A DNA stretch of 37,363 nucleotides from Gammaproteobacteria bacterium (GTDB lineage Bacteria; Pseudomonadota; Gammaproteobacteria; Eutrophobiales; Eutrophobiaceae), in NCBI GenBank assembly GCA_003250975.1, contig QKIY01000034.1:1-37363 (forward strand), read 5' to 3'. A program made the translations under genes and the position numbers. This document shows positions 21,396 to 29,874 of this stretch, in pieces. Every line of letters begins with the position of its first letter. Within the stretch, counting starts at the first letter, position 1. The notes under the pieces are model-generated. The model did no database searches and was not told the DNA's origin. It saw nothing but the letters and a program-made list of their open reading frames with translations.

Positions 21396-21911
21396 TTAAC
21401 GTTTTGGCGCCAATACCATCACCAATTGTCGGCCTTCCATCTTCGGGTATTGTTCCACAGTCGCCAGATCTTCCAGATCGGCTTCAATCCTGTCTAGCAT
21501 CTTGGCACCCAGTTCCTGGTGTGCAAGTTCCCTGCCCCTGAAACGCAGTGTGATCTTCACCTTGTCACCATGGTTCAGGAACCGGGTCAGGTTACGTAAC
21601 TTGACCTGATAATCGCCGTCTTCGATCCCGGGCCTAAATTTTACTTCCTTGACTTGGATCTGTTTCTGTTTCTTCTTGGCCGCCTGTTTTTTCTTGCTCA
21701 GTTCAAAAAGATATTTGCCGTAATTCATAATCCGGCAAACAGGCGGGTCGACATTCGGTACTATTTCTACCAGATCCAATTCGGCCTCCTCGGCTTTATT
21801 CAGTGCTTCTTCAATAGGGAGAACACCAATCTGTTCTCCATTTTCCCCAATGAGTCTAACCTCGGCTGACGTTATTTCTTCATTTAAACGGGTCTGCTTG
21901 TCCGCGGTGAT
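21396..21911 (-). CDS. infC: Translation initiation factor IF-3, starting at AUC
   Basis: IF-3 binds the 30S subunit and rejects wrong start codons. No ATG, GTG or TTG gives the full protein. Reading back from the conserved [22 protein letters not shown], the frame runs through the N-terminal domain ([20 protein letters not shown]) to a stop at 21917–21915. The best start is ATC at 21911, eight bases after a perfect GGAGG (21924–21920). This gives 171 residues; E. coli IF-3 has 180. Starting at the internal TTG (21779) would delete the N-terminal domain. Use of AUU, AUC or AUA for infC is known and lets IF-3 limit its own synthesis. It follows thrS by 41 bases and precedes rpmI. Confidence 0.95.
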   Translation of the reverse strand: MTADKQTRLNEEITSAEVRLIGENGEQIGVLPIEEALNKAEEAELDLVEIVPNVDPPVCRIMNYGKYLFELSKKKQAAKKKQKQIQVKEVKFRPGIEDGDYQVKLRNLTRFLNHGDKVKITLRFRGRELAHQELGAKMLDRIEADLEDLATVEQYPKMEGRQLVMVLAPKR

Positions 21912-21952
21912 ATGTTATTCCTCCAAAAAAAATGATGGCCGCGTTACACGGC

Positions 21953-23842
21953 CTATTCCGCCAGGCGCTCGACGAAGGCATCAATTGTCATCTCGCCGAG
22001 GTCCTCGCCATCTCGTGTACGCACGGCCACAGTATTGTGTTCCTGTTCCCGCGCCCCGATTATCAACTGGTACGGGACGCGTTGCATTGCGTGCTCGCGG
22101 ATTTTAAGCCCGATCGTCTCATTTCTCAAGTCACTCTCGACCCTGAGACTTTGTTTTTTAAGGCTTTCCACTACCTTTTTGGCATAATCGGACTGCTTTT
22201 CGGTCAAACTAATGACTACGGCCTGCACCGGGGCCAGCCAGAATGGGAAATTACCGGCATAGTGCTCGATCAGGATCCCTATAAAACGCTCGATAGATCC
22301 CAGTATCGCACGGTGGATCATCACCGGGACCTGCTTGCTGCCGTCCTCGGCCACGTAACTGGCGTCCAGCCGCCCCGGCATGGAGAAATCCAGCTGTATC
22401 GTGCCTAGCTGCCAGATACGGCCAATGGAATCGCGCAGGGAAAAATCGATCTTGGGCCCGTAGAAGGCCCCGTCCCCCGGGTTTAACTCCCACTCCAGAC
22501 CACTCCCGTTCAGTGCCTGTTGCAGGGCGCTCTCCGCCTGGTCCCACAAGTCATCGGAGCCGACCCGGTTCTCCGGCCGGGTCGCAAGCTTGACCCAGAC
22601 ATCATCAAATCCGAAATCCTCATAGACCTTGAAGATCAGCTTCATTAAACCGGCCACCTCGTCCTGGATCTGCTCACGGGTACAGAAGATATGGGCATCG
22701 TCCTGGGTAAACCCCCGTACCCGCATCAGCCCGTGCAAGGCGCCGGATTGCTCGTTACGATGGCAGGATCCGAATTCCGACATCCGCAGTGGCAAGTCAC
22801 GGTAGCTCTTCAGGCCCTGGTTGAAAATCTGGATATGGGCCGGACAGTTCATCGGCTTGATGGCAAAATCCCGCTCCTCGGAACGGGTCATAAACATCTC
22901 ATCGGAGAATTTGGCGATGTGGCCGGACTTCTCCCATAGGATCTTGTCGATAATCTGTGGTGTCCGGACCTCTTGGTAGCCATTATCCATCAGCAGGCGC
23001 CGGATATAATTCTCGATCACCTTATAGATGCGCCAACCCTTGTCATGCCAGAACACCATACCCGGCGCCTCTGGCTGGAAATGCAATAGGTCCAGTTTCC
23101 TGGAGATTTTGCGGTGGTCGCGTTTCTCGGCTTCTTCCAGACGGTGCAGATATGCCTTGAGGGCCTTCTTATCGGGCCAGGCCGTACCGTAAATCCGCTG
23201 CAACATCTCATTATTTGAATCGCCACGCCAGTAGGCCCCCGCCACCTTGGTCAGCTTGAAGGCCTTGAGCTTGCCGGTGCTCGGCACATGCGGGCCCCGA
23301 CAGAGATCCGTGAACTCACCCTGTGAATAGAGGGACAATTCCTCATCGGACGGGATCGATTCAATGATTTGCGCCTTGTATTCTTCGCCCTGGTTACGAA
23401 AAAAGTCCACAGTCTCATCACGGCCCTTCACGGACCGGCTGACCTGGAAATCCTTGCCCGCGAGTTCCTGCATCTTCTTTTCTATCTTCTCCAAATCTTC
23501 CGGGGTAAACGGCCGTTCGTAGGCAAAATCATAATAAAAACCGTCCTCAACCACGGGACCAATGGTCACCTGGGCCTCGGGAAATAATTCCTTGACGGCC
23601 TGGGCTAGCAGATGGGCACAGGAGTGCCGGATAACCTCCAGTCCTTCCTCGTCCCGGTCGGTAATGATCTGCAACTGGCTATCGCTTTCTATCACATAGG
23701 CGGCATCGACCAGCTTGTCATTCACCTTGCCGGCCAAGGTTGCACGGGCCAAACCCGGACCAATGTCCTCGGCCACCTGCATGACGCTGACAGGCTTGTC
23801 GTAGTCACGTTGACTGCCGTCTGGGAGTGTAATCGTGGGCAT
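21953..23842 (-). CDS. thrS: Threonyl-tRNA synthetase
   Basis: Charges tRNA-Thr and edits mischarged serine. It has 629 residues from the ATG at 23842, which has GGAGG just upstream and gives the standard [10 protein letters not shown] start of the TGS domain. The frame stays open upstream into tRNA-Val, but that extension is not coding. The editing domain shows [11 protein letters not shown]. The catalytic core has the zinc-site CPAH and class II motif 2 around [20 protein letters not shown]. The C-terminal anticodon-binding domain runs from about 530. It is the first gene of the thrS–infC–rpmI–rplT unit. In E. coli ThrRS represses its own mRNA; only 75 bases of leader separate it from tRNA-Val here. 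Confidence 0.99.
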   Translation of the reverse strand: MPTITLPDGSQRDYDKPVSVMQVAEDIGPGLARATLAGKVNDKLVDAAYVIESDSQLQIITDRDEEGLEVIRHSCAHLLAQAVKELFPEAQVTIGPVVEDGFYYDFAYERPFTPEDLEKIEKKMQELAGKDFQVSRSVKGRDETVDFFRNQGEEYKAQIIESIPSDEELSLYSQGEFTDLCRGPHVPSTGKLKAFKLTKVAGAYWRGDSNNEMLQRIYGTAWPDKKALKAYLHRLEEAEKRDHRKISRKLDLLHFQPEAPGMVFWHDKGWRIYKVIENYIRRLLMDNGYQEVRTPQIIDKILWEKSGHIAKFSDEMFMTRSEERDFAIKPMNCPAHIQIFNQGLKSYRDLPLRMSEFGSCHRNEQSGALHGLMRVRGFTQDDAHIFCTREQIQDEVAGLMKLIFKVYEDFGFDDVWVKLATRPENRVGSDDLWDQAESALQQALNGSGLEWELNPGDGAFYGPKIDFSLRDSIGRIWQLGTIQLDFSMPGRLDASYVAEDGSKQVPVMIHRAILGSIERFIGILIEHYAGNFPFWLAPVQAVVISLTEKQSDYAKKVVESLKKQSLRVESDLRNETIGLKIREHAMQRVPYQLIIGAREQEHNTVAVRTRDGEDLGEMTIDAFVERLAE

Positions 23843-23917
23843 GTGTCCTCCTTTTCTTTCAGTGGTGGCCCCCACAATAGGCCACGTGTTGAAGGATGTG
23901 TTGAATACAGATAAAAG

Positions 23918-23994
23918 TGGTAGGCGCGATTGGACTCGAACCAACGACCCCCACCATGTCAAGGTGGTGCTCTAACCAGCTGAGCTACGCGCCT
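23918..23994 (-). tRNA. tRNA-Val (anticodon GAC)
   Basis: A complete 77-base cloverleaf on the minus strand. AGGCGCG pairs with CGCGCCT, then TA and D-arm GCTC…GAGC. The anticodon stem CCACC/GGTGG holds loop TTGACAT, so the anticodon is GAC. The T-arm has GGTTCGAGTCC, discriminator A and an encoded CCA. It lies between uvrB and thrS on the same strand. Confidence 0.98.
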
Positions 23995-24067
23995 ATAAAT
24001 AAAGGCCGCATAGGATAGCGGACAAACCCCTTAAAGACCAGACTCTCACCGGAGAAATATAGCGGCC

Positions 24068-26092
24068 CTAACCGGCCTTTTCCTCCGGCAGGCCCAGTCC
24101 CTGGACACGGATTTCATGAATCTGATCGCGCAGGCGGGCGGCCTCTTCAAATTCCAGGTCTCGCGCGTGCCTGTACATACGTTCTTCCAGTTGTTTTATC
24201 TTCTTTATCAACAGTTCCGGCGGCTGTCCGGCATATTCAGACGGTTGCTCCGCCACGCGCGCCCACCGCTTCCCTGCTGATTTTGCCTCGCTGTAGGCAC
24301 CCTCCATGATATCAGTAACGGCTTTTTTCACACCCGCCGGCGTGATGCCATGCGACTTGTTGTATACCTCCTGCTTGCTACGCCGGCGTTCCGTTTCCTC
24401 GATGGCACGTTGCATAGAACCGGTCACCTTGTCGGCATAGAGGATGGCCATCCCATTAATGTTGCGCGCGGCCCGGCCTATGGTCTGGATCAAGCTGGTC
24501 TCCGAGCGTAAAAAACCTTCCTTGTCTGCATCCAGCACGGCCACGAGGGCTACCTCCGGCATGTCCAGACCTTCTCGTAGCAGGTTAATCCCGACCAGTA
24601 CATCGAATTCGCCTAGGCGCAGATCACGGATGATCTCGACCCGCTCGACGGTATCGATATCCGAGTGCAAGTAGCGCACACGGACCCCGTGATCCGCCAG
24701 GTATTCGGTCAGGTCTTCCGCCATGCGTTTGGTCAGGGTGGTCACCAGGACCCGCTCTTTTGCAGCCACCCGCCGATTGATTTCGGACAGCAGGTCATCG
24801 ACCTGGGTTGCCACCGGCCGGACCTCGACAGCCGGGTCAACCAGACCGGTGGGCCGGACCACTTGCTCCACGATCTGTCCTGAGTGCTCCCGCTCATACG
24901 GACCCGGCGTAGCAGACACATAGATGGTCTGGGGCGCCATGGCCGAAAACTCGTCAAACCGCAAGGGCCGGTTATCCAGGGCAGACGGCAAGCGAAAACC
25001 GTATTCCACAAGATTCTCCTTGCGCGACCGGTCACCGCGGTACATCCCCCCCAGTTGTGGGATGGTCACATGGCTTTCATCCACGATCAGCAAGGCATTG
25101 GGTGGCAGATAATCGAACAGGGTCGGCGGTGGCTGACCGGCTTCACGGCCGGACAGATAGCGGGAATAGTTTTCTATCCCGGAGCAATACCCAATCTCCA
25201 GCATCATTTCGATATCAAAGCGCGTACGCTGCTCAAGACGCTGGGCCTCCACCAGCTTGTTAGCCTCGTAGAGCTGCGCAAGGCGTTCCTTCAGCTCAAT
25301 CTTGATGGCCTCAACAGCATCCACCAGAGTCTGGCGGCTTGTCACGTAATGGGTCTTGGGGTGGATAGTAGCCCGCGGCACCTTGCGCAGGACCTCGCCG
25401 GTCAGCGGGTCGAACCAGGCCAGGCTCCCGATCTCGTCGTCAAACAGCTCGATGCGCAGGGCCTCCTGCTCCGATTCGGCTGGAAAGACATCAATCACCT
25501 CGCCCCGGACCCGATAAGTCCCGCGGTGCAGCTCGACATCGTTGCGAGTGTATTGCATCTCGGCGAGGCGACGCAGGATCACGCGCTGATCGACCAAATC
25601 ACCCTGGTCCAGGTGCAATACCATCTGCAGATAGGATTGCGGATCACCCAGGCCGTAGATCGCTGACACCGTGGCCACGACGATGGTATCACTGCGCTCG
25701 AGAATTGCCTTGGTCGCAGAGAGACGCATCTGCTCGATATGTTCGTTAATCGAGGCGTCTTTCTCTATATAGGTGTCCGTGGTCGGGACATAGGCTTCCG
25801 GCTGGTAATAGTCGTAATAGGACACGAAGTATTCCACGGCATTTTCGGGGAAAAATTCGCGCATCTCGCCATAAAGCTGGGCCGCCAGGGTTTTGTTGGG
25901 CGCTAGGATCATGGCGCAACGTTGCAATTGTTGGATCACATTGGCGATCGTGAAGGTCTTGCCGGAACCCGTCACTCCGAGCAGGGTCTGGTGCGCCAGG
26001 CCATCCTGCAGGCCGCTCACCAAGCCAGCAATCGCCTCGGCCTGGTCACCGGCCGGCTGATAATCTGCCCTTAATTTGAATTCTTTATGCAT
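24068..26092 (-). CDS. uvrB: Excinuclease ABC subunit B
   Basis: The damage-verifying helicase-like subunit of nucleotide excision repair. It has 674 residues, normal for the family. Walker A is GVTGSGKT at 39–46, and the beta-hairpin that probes DNA is in [12 protein letters not shown]. Helicase motifs follow ([19 protein letters not shown]). The C-terminal UVR motif that contacts UvrC is [24 protein letters not shown]. The ATG has no strong Shine-Dalgarno. It is divergent from the aminotransferase gene. I found no LexA box in the short divergent region, so SOS control is not supported by what I can see. Confidence 0.98.
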   Translation of the reverse strand: MHKEFKLRADYQPAGDQAEAIAGLVSGLQDGLAHQTLLGVTGSGKTFTIANVIQQLQRCAMILAPNKTLAAQLYGEMREFFPENAVEYFVSYYDYYQPEAYVPTTDTYIEKDASINEHIEQMRLSATKAILERSDTIVVATVSAIYGLGDPQSYLQMVLHLDQGDLVDQRVILRRLAEMQYTRNDVELHRGTYRVRGEVIDVFPAESEQEALRIELFDDEIGSLAWFDPLTGEVLRKVPRATIHPKTHYVTSRQTLVDAVEAIKIELKERLAQLYEANKLVEAQRLEQRTRFDIEMMLEIGYCSGIENYSRYLSGREAGQPPPTLFDYLPPNALLIVDESHVTIPQLGGMYRGDRSRKENLVEYGFRLPSALDNRPLRFDEFSAMAPQTIYVSATPGPYEREHSGQIVEQVVRPTGLVDPAVEVRPVATQVDDLLSEINRRVAAKERVLVTTLTKRMAEDLTEYLADHGVRVRYLHSDIDTVERVEIIRDLRLGEFDVLVGINLLREGLDMPEVALVAVLDADKEGFLRSETSLIQTIGRAARNINGMAILYADKVTGSMQRAIEETERRRSKQEVYNKSHGITPAGVKKAVTDIMEGAYSEAKSAGKRWARVAEQPSEYAGQPPELLIKKIKQLEERMYRHARDLEFEEAARLRDQIHEIRVQGLGLPEEKAG

Positions 26093-26167
26093 GGGTATTT
26101 TTTGTTATGTGCGTTTGCAGTATATTACACGCCTTTTGTGCAGCCATTGAATATCGGGGAAATAACA

Positions 26168-27352
26168 TTGACTATCAAGGTAGCGAACCGCGTCGCAAGC
26201 ATTAAACCTTCAGCCACACTGGCTGTCTCGGCCCGGGCCGCGCAACTGCGCGCTGCCGGCCAGGATATTATCAGTTTCAGTGCCGGAGAGCCGGATTTTG
26301 ATACGCCGGAACACATCAAGGATGCAGCCATCGAGGCCCTGAACAGGGGTTTTACAAAATATACAGAAGTCGCGGGCATGCCTGAACTGAGGAAGGCCGT
26401 CATCGCTAAATTTCAGCGCGAAAACAAGCTGGACTATACCGATGCCCAGATACTGGTCTCCTGTGGCTGCAAGCACAGCCTGTATAACCTATTCCAGGCG
26501 GCGATTAACCCGGGTGATGAAGTGATCATCCCTGCACCCTATTGGACCTCTTATCCGGATATGGTTCGCTTGGCCGGTGGGGAACCGGTCATTATCAAGA
26601 CTACAGTTGAAAACGAATTCAAGATCAACAAGGCACAGTTAATCGGGGCGATTACTGACAAGACGCGGATGATTATCATCAATAGCCCGTCCAATCCGAC
26701 TGGCGCCTGTTACGCCCCCGATGAATTGAAGATGATCGGTGAAGTCCTAGGTGAATATCCCGAGATCCTGGTAGCGAGTGATGATATCTATGAACATATA
26801 CTCTGGGGACAGCCAAAATTCACCAATATCGTGAATGTCTGCCCGCAACTGAAAGACAGGACTATCGTATTCAACGGCGTATCAAAAGCTTATTCCATGA
26901 CTGGCTGGCGTATCGGTTACTTGGCTGGGCCCGAGCCCTTGGTCAAGGCCATGAAGAATATCCAGTCACAGAGCACGTCCAACCCAACCTCGATTGCACA
27001 GGTAGCGGCCGTTGCAGCGCTGGAAGGAGACCAGTCCTACATCAAGGAAAGCAGCAAGGTCTTCAAACAACGCCACGATTTTCTGGAACGGGAATTAAAC
27101 AGCATTGAAGGGGTCCGCTGCGCTGCCTCGCAAGGGACATTTTACATCTTCCCGGACATGGAAGAGGTCATCAACCGCCTGGAGGGGGTCAACGATGATC
27201 TGCAGTTTGCTGAATACCTGCTTGAGAAGGCGTTGCTGGCGGTCGTGCCGGGATCTGCCTTTGGCGCACCGGGGTGCATCCGCATTTCTTTTGCGACCAG
27301 CATGGAGAACCTGGAAGAAGGCATGAAACGCCTGAAGTCGTGCCTGGCATAA
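26168..27352 (+). CDS. Class I PLP-dependent aminotransferase (aspartate/prephenate type)
   Basis: A cytoplasmic fold-type I aminotransferase that moves an amino group between aspartate (or a similar amino acid) and 2-oxoglutarate; some members act on prephenate. I start it at TTG 26168, seven bases after GGGGA, giving 394 residues, the usual size. The longer frame from 26087 would overlap uvrB. PLP lysine K240 lies in NGVSKAYSMTGWRIGYLAGP. The cofactor motif SPSNPTGACY is present, and the substrate-carboxylate arginine is in GCIRISFATS. It belongs to the subgroup Ib (thermophile-like) AspATs rather than to E. coli AspC. Substrate specificity cannot be read off. tRNA-Asn follows. Confidence 0.93.
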   Translation: MTIKVANRVASIKPSATLAVSARAAQLRAAGQDIISFSAGEPDFDTPEHIKDAAIEALNRGFTKYTEVAGMPELRKAVIAKFQRENKLDYTDAQILVSCGCKHSLYNLFQAAINPGDEVIIPAPYWTSYPDMVRLAGGEPVIIKTTVENEFKINKAQLIGAITDKTRMIIINSPSNPTGACYAPDELKMIGEVLGEYPEILVASDDIYEHILWGQPKFTNIVNVCPQLKDRTIVFNGVSKAYSMTGWRIGYLAGPEPLVKAMKNIQSQSTSNPTSIAQVAAVAALEGDQSYIKESSKVFKQRHDFLERELNSIEGVRCAASQGTFYIFPDMEEVINRLEGVNDDLQFAEYLLEKALLAVVPGSAFGAPGCIRISFATSMENLEEGMKRLKSCLA

Positions 27353-27362
27353 GGCGAACCGG

Positions 27363-27391
27363 TTGACCGGCATCATTGAGGTCAGTACCAT
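27363..27391 (+). promoter_or_regulatory. Likely sigma-70 promoter of tRNA-Asn
   Basis: TTGACC (27363–27368) and TACCAT (27386–27391) are 17 bases apart, a good spacing, and lie about 36 bases before the tRNA. A seven-base inverted repeat (TACCTGC/GCAGGTA, 27391–27412 region) follows and may instead mark the end of the aminotransferase transcript. Confidence 0.45.
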
Positions 27392-27426
27392 ACCTGCCCT
27401 TGTCTGCAGGTAGCATATTTGAATAT

Positions 27427-27502
27427 TCCCCGGTAGCTCAGTCGGTAGAGCGGGTGACTGTTAATCACTAGGTCGGCGGTTCGAGCCCGTCCCGGGGAGC
27501 CA
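27427..27502 (+). tRNA. tRNA-Asn (anticodon GTT)
   Basis: A complete 76-base cloverleaf. TCCCCGG pairs with CCGGGGA, with D-arm GCTC…GAGC. The anticodon loop TGTTAAT gives anticodon GTT. The T-arm has GGTTCGAGCCC, discriminator G and an encoded CCA. Its last 12 bases recur at 29418–29429, at the far side of an AT-richer gene, as expected when an element integrates into a tRNA 3' end. Confidence 0.98.
27491..27502 (+). repeat. Direct repeat, left copy (3' end of tRNA-Asn), possible att site
   Basis: CCCGGGGAGCCA forms the end of tRNA-Asn and is repeated exactly at 29418–29429. The 12-base identity is short and does not extend on either side. Confidence 0.4.
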
Positions 27503-27520
27503 AATCTAATCAATTGAAGT

Positions 27521-27578
27521 CCAGAGCAAGATCTGACAGTCGCTCCATCAGTCCGGTAACTGTCAGATCTTGCTCTGG
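27521..27578. repeat. Perfect 20-bp inverted repeat with 18-base loop
   Basis: CCAGAGCAAGATCTGACAGT (27521–27540) is followed after 18 bases by its exact reverse complement (27559–27578). It lies between the convergent tRNA-Asn and the GNAT–nitrilase gene, so it may stop transcription from both sides. Neither flank has a U-run. It could also be the relic of a small mobile element. No second copy was noticed in the window. Confidence 0.9.
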
Positions 27579-27592
27579 CCTTCTACAAATAA

Positions 27593-29158
27593 TTATTCTG
27601 TGCGAATTACTTTTATTGGCACACGGGCCCGTAAATCATATAAATCCGGTCTGCCGTCATATAACGGCCGAACTGTGCCAACTTCATTTTGTAGTTGCAA
27701 GCTGTATAAATCCAGATCTGAAATCACCACAGTTTCTACATTTGGTTCTGCTTCTCCTGCTTTTGCTTCCATAGGAAATGCGAAATCACTGGGAGTGAAA
27801 ATTGCCGATTGACCATAGTTGATAAGATACGATTTGATATTCGGTAAATTACCTACATTGCCCGATATGACAACATACATAACGTTTTCAACAGCCCTAG
27901 CTTGAGCCGTATATCGAACCCGGTAATAGGCTTTTCGCTCATCAGTGCTATAAGGAACAAAAAGTACGTGTGCGCCAGCACGCCGTAATAAGCGGGCAAT
28001 TTCTGGAAATTCAATATCATAACAAACCTGTATAGCAATTCTGGCCAAAGGCGTTTCAAAAACGAATAAACCTTCACCTGGATTGATATTAAAGTCCTTA
28101 CGTTCAGATTGCGTAATATGCAGTTTATCTTGCGTGTAGTATTTTCCGGAAGGCGTAAATAAGTGCGCTACGTTGTATAATTTCTTATCTCTGAGAACAG
28201 GTTGTGAGCCAGCAATAATATAAAGATTGGTGTTTGTTGACATCTGTTGAAATAACTCTATATATCGGGGCGTAAGCTTGGCTAATTCCATCATGGCTTC
28301 CGCAGAACCCAAATCGTGTGGCATGATGGAAAACAATTCCGCAGTAAAATATTCCGGCATCACCAGAAAATGGCAATGATACTCGTCTGCTGCATCCACA
28401 AAAAAAGTCACATTTTTTACAAAATCTTCCCATGTTTTGATTGGTCTCATCATGTATTGAGCAGCACAAACACGAATTTTGGATATTGGTTTTTTTAATA
28501 CCGGTGCCGAGATTTTACGTTTTAATGGATCATATTTTTTATTGGGCATTTCAAGCAAAGTGCAGTAATCCACACTTGACCTGTCACCGACAAAATCCAA
28601 TAAGATTTTCCGTACTTTATACCCTGCTTTCAGGTGAGTTAGCAGCGCCGGGTCTTTTAGATTACCTTTTTCAACTTCTGCAACATATTCATCTGCTGTC
28701 ATCTTGCCTGCATATTCCTTGTAGCCAGGTATTCTTCCATACGCTACCATTCTTCTGAGATTGTATTTTTTGAGCAGATTTATTCTGTGTTTATAAAGCT
28801 CTGTTGCTACTCCTTGCCCTCTATACTCAGGAACAACCGCTATATCCGCTCCATATAATGTATCTCCTCCAGGTTCATGAGTACTGAATGTGCCATCACC
28901 CGTAATTTCAGAATAGGTATATCCTTCGGCATCATCATCAAGCTGAACCAGCATTGTAGTACCATAACCGACAACTCTACCGTCTATTTCAGCCAGAAAC
29001 TGCCCTTCGGGAAATGCAGTGAACTGCATTATATAAACACGTTCATCATGATGCTCATCATCCGGATAATCCGGGTAAGCTTCCTTGTGGCATTTTACTA
29101 TAAGTGGGATATCTTCCAGCTTCCAATTTCTTACTTTAATTCTTCTATTTTTTTGCAT
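27593..29158 (-). CDS. GNAT acetyltransferase–carbon-nitrogen hydrolase fusion (YhcX-like)
   Basis: A two-domain protein of 521 residues. Residues 7–205 are a GNAT fold with the acetyl-CoA loop around RGQGVA (113–118). Residues 227–510 are a nitrilase-superfamily domain with the full catalytic triad: E269 in VMPEYF, K345 in YTQDKLH and C379 in IQVCYDIEFPE. The same fusion is known in other bacteria (for example B. subtilis YhcX), but its substrate is not settled; hydrolysis of a nitrile or amide is inferred. The ATG has no clear Shine-Dalgarno. The gene is AT-richer than its neighbours (one 60-base sample at 28321 is 40% G+C). It lies between tRNA-Asn and a copy of the tRNA end, suggesting acquisition by transfer. 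Confidence 0.93.
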   Translation of the reverse strand: MQKNRRIKVRNWKLEDIPLIVKCHKEAYPDYPDDEHHDERVYIMQFTAFPEGQFLAEIDGRVVGYGTTMLVQLDDDAEGYTYSEITGDGTFSTHEPGGDTLYGADIAVVPEYRGQGVATELYKHRINLLKKYNLRRMVAYGRIPGYKEYAGKMTADEYVAEVEKGNLKDPALLTHLKAGYKVRKILLDFVGDRSSVDYCTLLEMPNKKYDPLKRKISAPVLKKPISKIRVCAAQYMMRPIKTWEDFVKNVTFFVDAADEYHCHFLVMPEYFTAELFSIMPHDLGSAEAMMELAKLTPRYIELFQQMSTNTNLYIIAGSQPVLRDKKLYNVAHLFTPSGKYYTQDKLHITQSERKDFNINPGEGLFVFETPLARIAIQVCYDIEFPEIARLLRRAGAHVLFVPYSTDERKAYYRVRYTAQARAVENVMYVVISGNVGNLPNIKSYLINYGQSAIFTPSDFAFPMEAKAGEAEPNVETVVISDLDLYSLQLQNEVGTVRPLYDGRPDLYDLRARVPIKVIRTE

Positions 29159-29195
29159 AAGAGGAATTTATTGAGGGTTGAGGTTTTATTTTATA

Positions 29196-29225
29196 ATTTT
29201 ATGGTTATGAGAAATATCTTGACAA
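29196..29225 (-). promoter_or_regulatory. Likely promoter of the GNAT–nitrilase gene
   Basis: On the minus strand TTGTCA (29225–29220) and TAAAAT (29201–29196) are separated by 18 bases, within a strongly AT-rich leader about 40–65 bases above the ATG. This is a fair sigma-70 match, judged by eye only. Confidence 0.4.
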
Positions 29226-29374
29226 TCAAATCAATAATATTTTGATTCACTTTTCTTCAGAATAAAAACACCTAAATACCTGATAAAAAAGGGTGAAAAC
29301 AACAAAAAAATTCTGAAAAATGATGCTAAGTGATTGTTCTTATCAATATGATCAGTTCGCCCATGACTCGCCTT

Positions 29375-29429
29375 CGCAGCGCTGCGTTTGTCCACTGGAC
29401 AAACAGGCGCGGCTCACCCCGGGGAGCCA
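29375..29429. repeat. Cluster of three palindromes, including possible right att site
   Basis: In order: CGCAGCGCTGCG (29375–29386) is a perfect 12-base palindrome. GTTTGTCCACTGGACAAAC (29386–29404) has nine-base arms around one base, with outer GCGC/GCGC able to extend it. GGCTCACCCCGGGGAGCC (29411–29428) is an imperfect hairpin containing most of the repeated tRNA-Asn end (29418–29429). No U-run follows on either strand. It could end the polysaccharide transcript, bind a dimeric protein, or be a recombination site. Confidence 0.6.
29418..29429 (+). repeat. Direct repeat, right copy of tRNA-Asn 3' end
   Basis: CCCGGGGAGCCA is identical to the last 12 bases of tRNA-Asn at 27491–27502 and in the same orientation. 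The sequence before it does not form a tRNA, so this is not a second tRNA gene. Confidence 0.4.
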
Positions 29430-29463
29430 TTTCCATAGCTTCAATCCCCAGCTTTGATTAATT

Positions 29464-29832
29464 TTAGTAAGGGACGAACTGGGCGATGCCATCCCGGAAT
29501 GACCAATCGATGTCCGTGTTCTCGGCGATGGTGATTAAGACATTTTCAGGTTTTATGCCGGGATCCTTCGCCAGGTTTTCAACCACTTTTTTATAAAAAG
29601 CCTTTTTTTCATCGTTGCGCCTACCCTTGCGCATGATCAGAAACATCATTACCCGGTCTTCATCACGTTCCTGGTATTCCAGGCACAAGGTCTCATGCTC
29701 ATGGATGATCTGGTAACGGTCATCATCCGGGAACCCCATGGTCTCGATCACGGCCGAATTCACACCATCGGCAACCGCCTTGATGAATTCTCGTGATTTA
29801 CCCTTCGGGATGGAAATATTGACTAGTGGCAT
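29464..29832 (-). CDS. Tautomerase-family protein
   Basis: A 122-residue protein of the 4-oxalocrotonate tautomerase/MIF superfamily, the longer YrdN-like group. Proline follows the initiator Met (MPLVNISIPKGKS), so removal of Met would expose the catalytic N-terminal Pro1. Later features are GVNSAVIETMGFPDDDRYQIIHEH and LITIAENTDIDWSFRDG. Its physiological substrate is unknown; neighbours give no aromatic-degradation context. It lies downstream of galU on the same strand, 42 bases away, and may be read from the polysaccharide operon. It borders the palindrome cluster. Confidence 0.85.
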   Translation of the reverse strand: MPLVNISIPKGKSREFIKAVADGVNSAVIETMGFPDDDRYQIIHEHETLCLEYQERDEDRVMMFLIMRKGRRNDEKKAFYKKVVENLAKDPGIKPENVLITIAENTDIDWSFRDGIAQFVPY

Positions 29833-29874
29833 CGGGTAATCTCCCCTTCGAACTAAGTAGCAATGAAACTGTTA

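Larger units (their letters stand above)
29159..29463. other. Non-coding gap of 305 bases: AT-rich leader plus palindrome cluster
   Basis: No convincing gene is present. Bases 29159–29340 are very AT-rich (the 60 bases from 29221 are 25% G+C) and hold the probable promoter of the GNAT–nitrilase gene. From about 29370 the composition turns GC-rich and three palindromes follow one another, ending in the 12-base copy of the tRNA-Asn 3' end. The abrupt change of composition near 29360 looks like the edge of an inserted segment. Confidence 0.6.

Noticed and set aside
21777-21779. TTG start for infC
   Set aside because: It would remove the conserved N-terminal domain, which is clearly encoded upstream in the same frame.
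23843-23962. Upstream extension of thrS by 40 codons
   Set aside because: It runs through tRNA-Val. The ATG at 23842 has a perfect ribosome site and gives the normal TGS-domain start.
24884-25666. Open frame of 260 codons on the plus strand inside uvrB
   Set aside because: It is antisense to a well-supported uvrB, has no recognisable domain, and its length fits the GC-rich codon pattern of the opposite strand.
26087-26167. Longer N-terminus for the aminotransferase, starting with an ATG at 26087
   Set aside because: It overlaps the start of uvrB, adds residues unlike the family, and the TTG at 26168 has a well-placed GGGGA.
26093-26167. LexA (SOS) box before uvrB
   Set aside because: Looked for CTG-N10-CAG on both strands of the divergent region; only a partial CAGTATATTACACG-like stretch is present, without a proper second half.
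29405-29429. Second or broken tRNA-Asn gene
   Set aside because: Only 12 bases match; there is no T-arm, anticodon arm or D-arm upstream.
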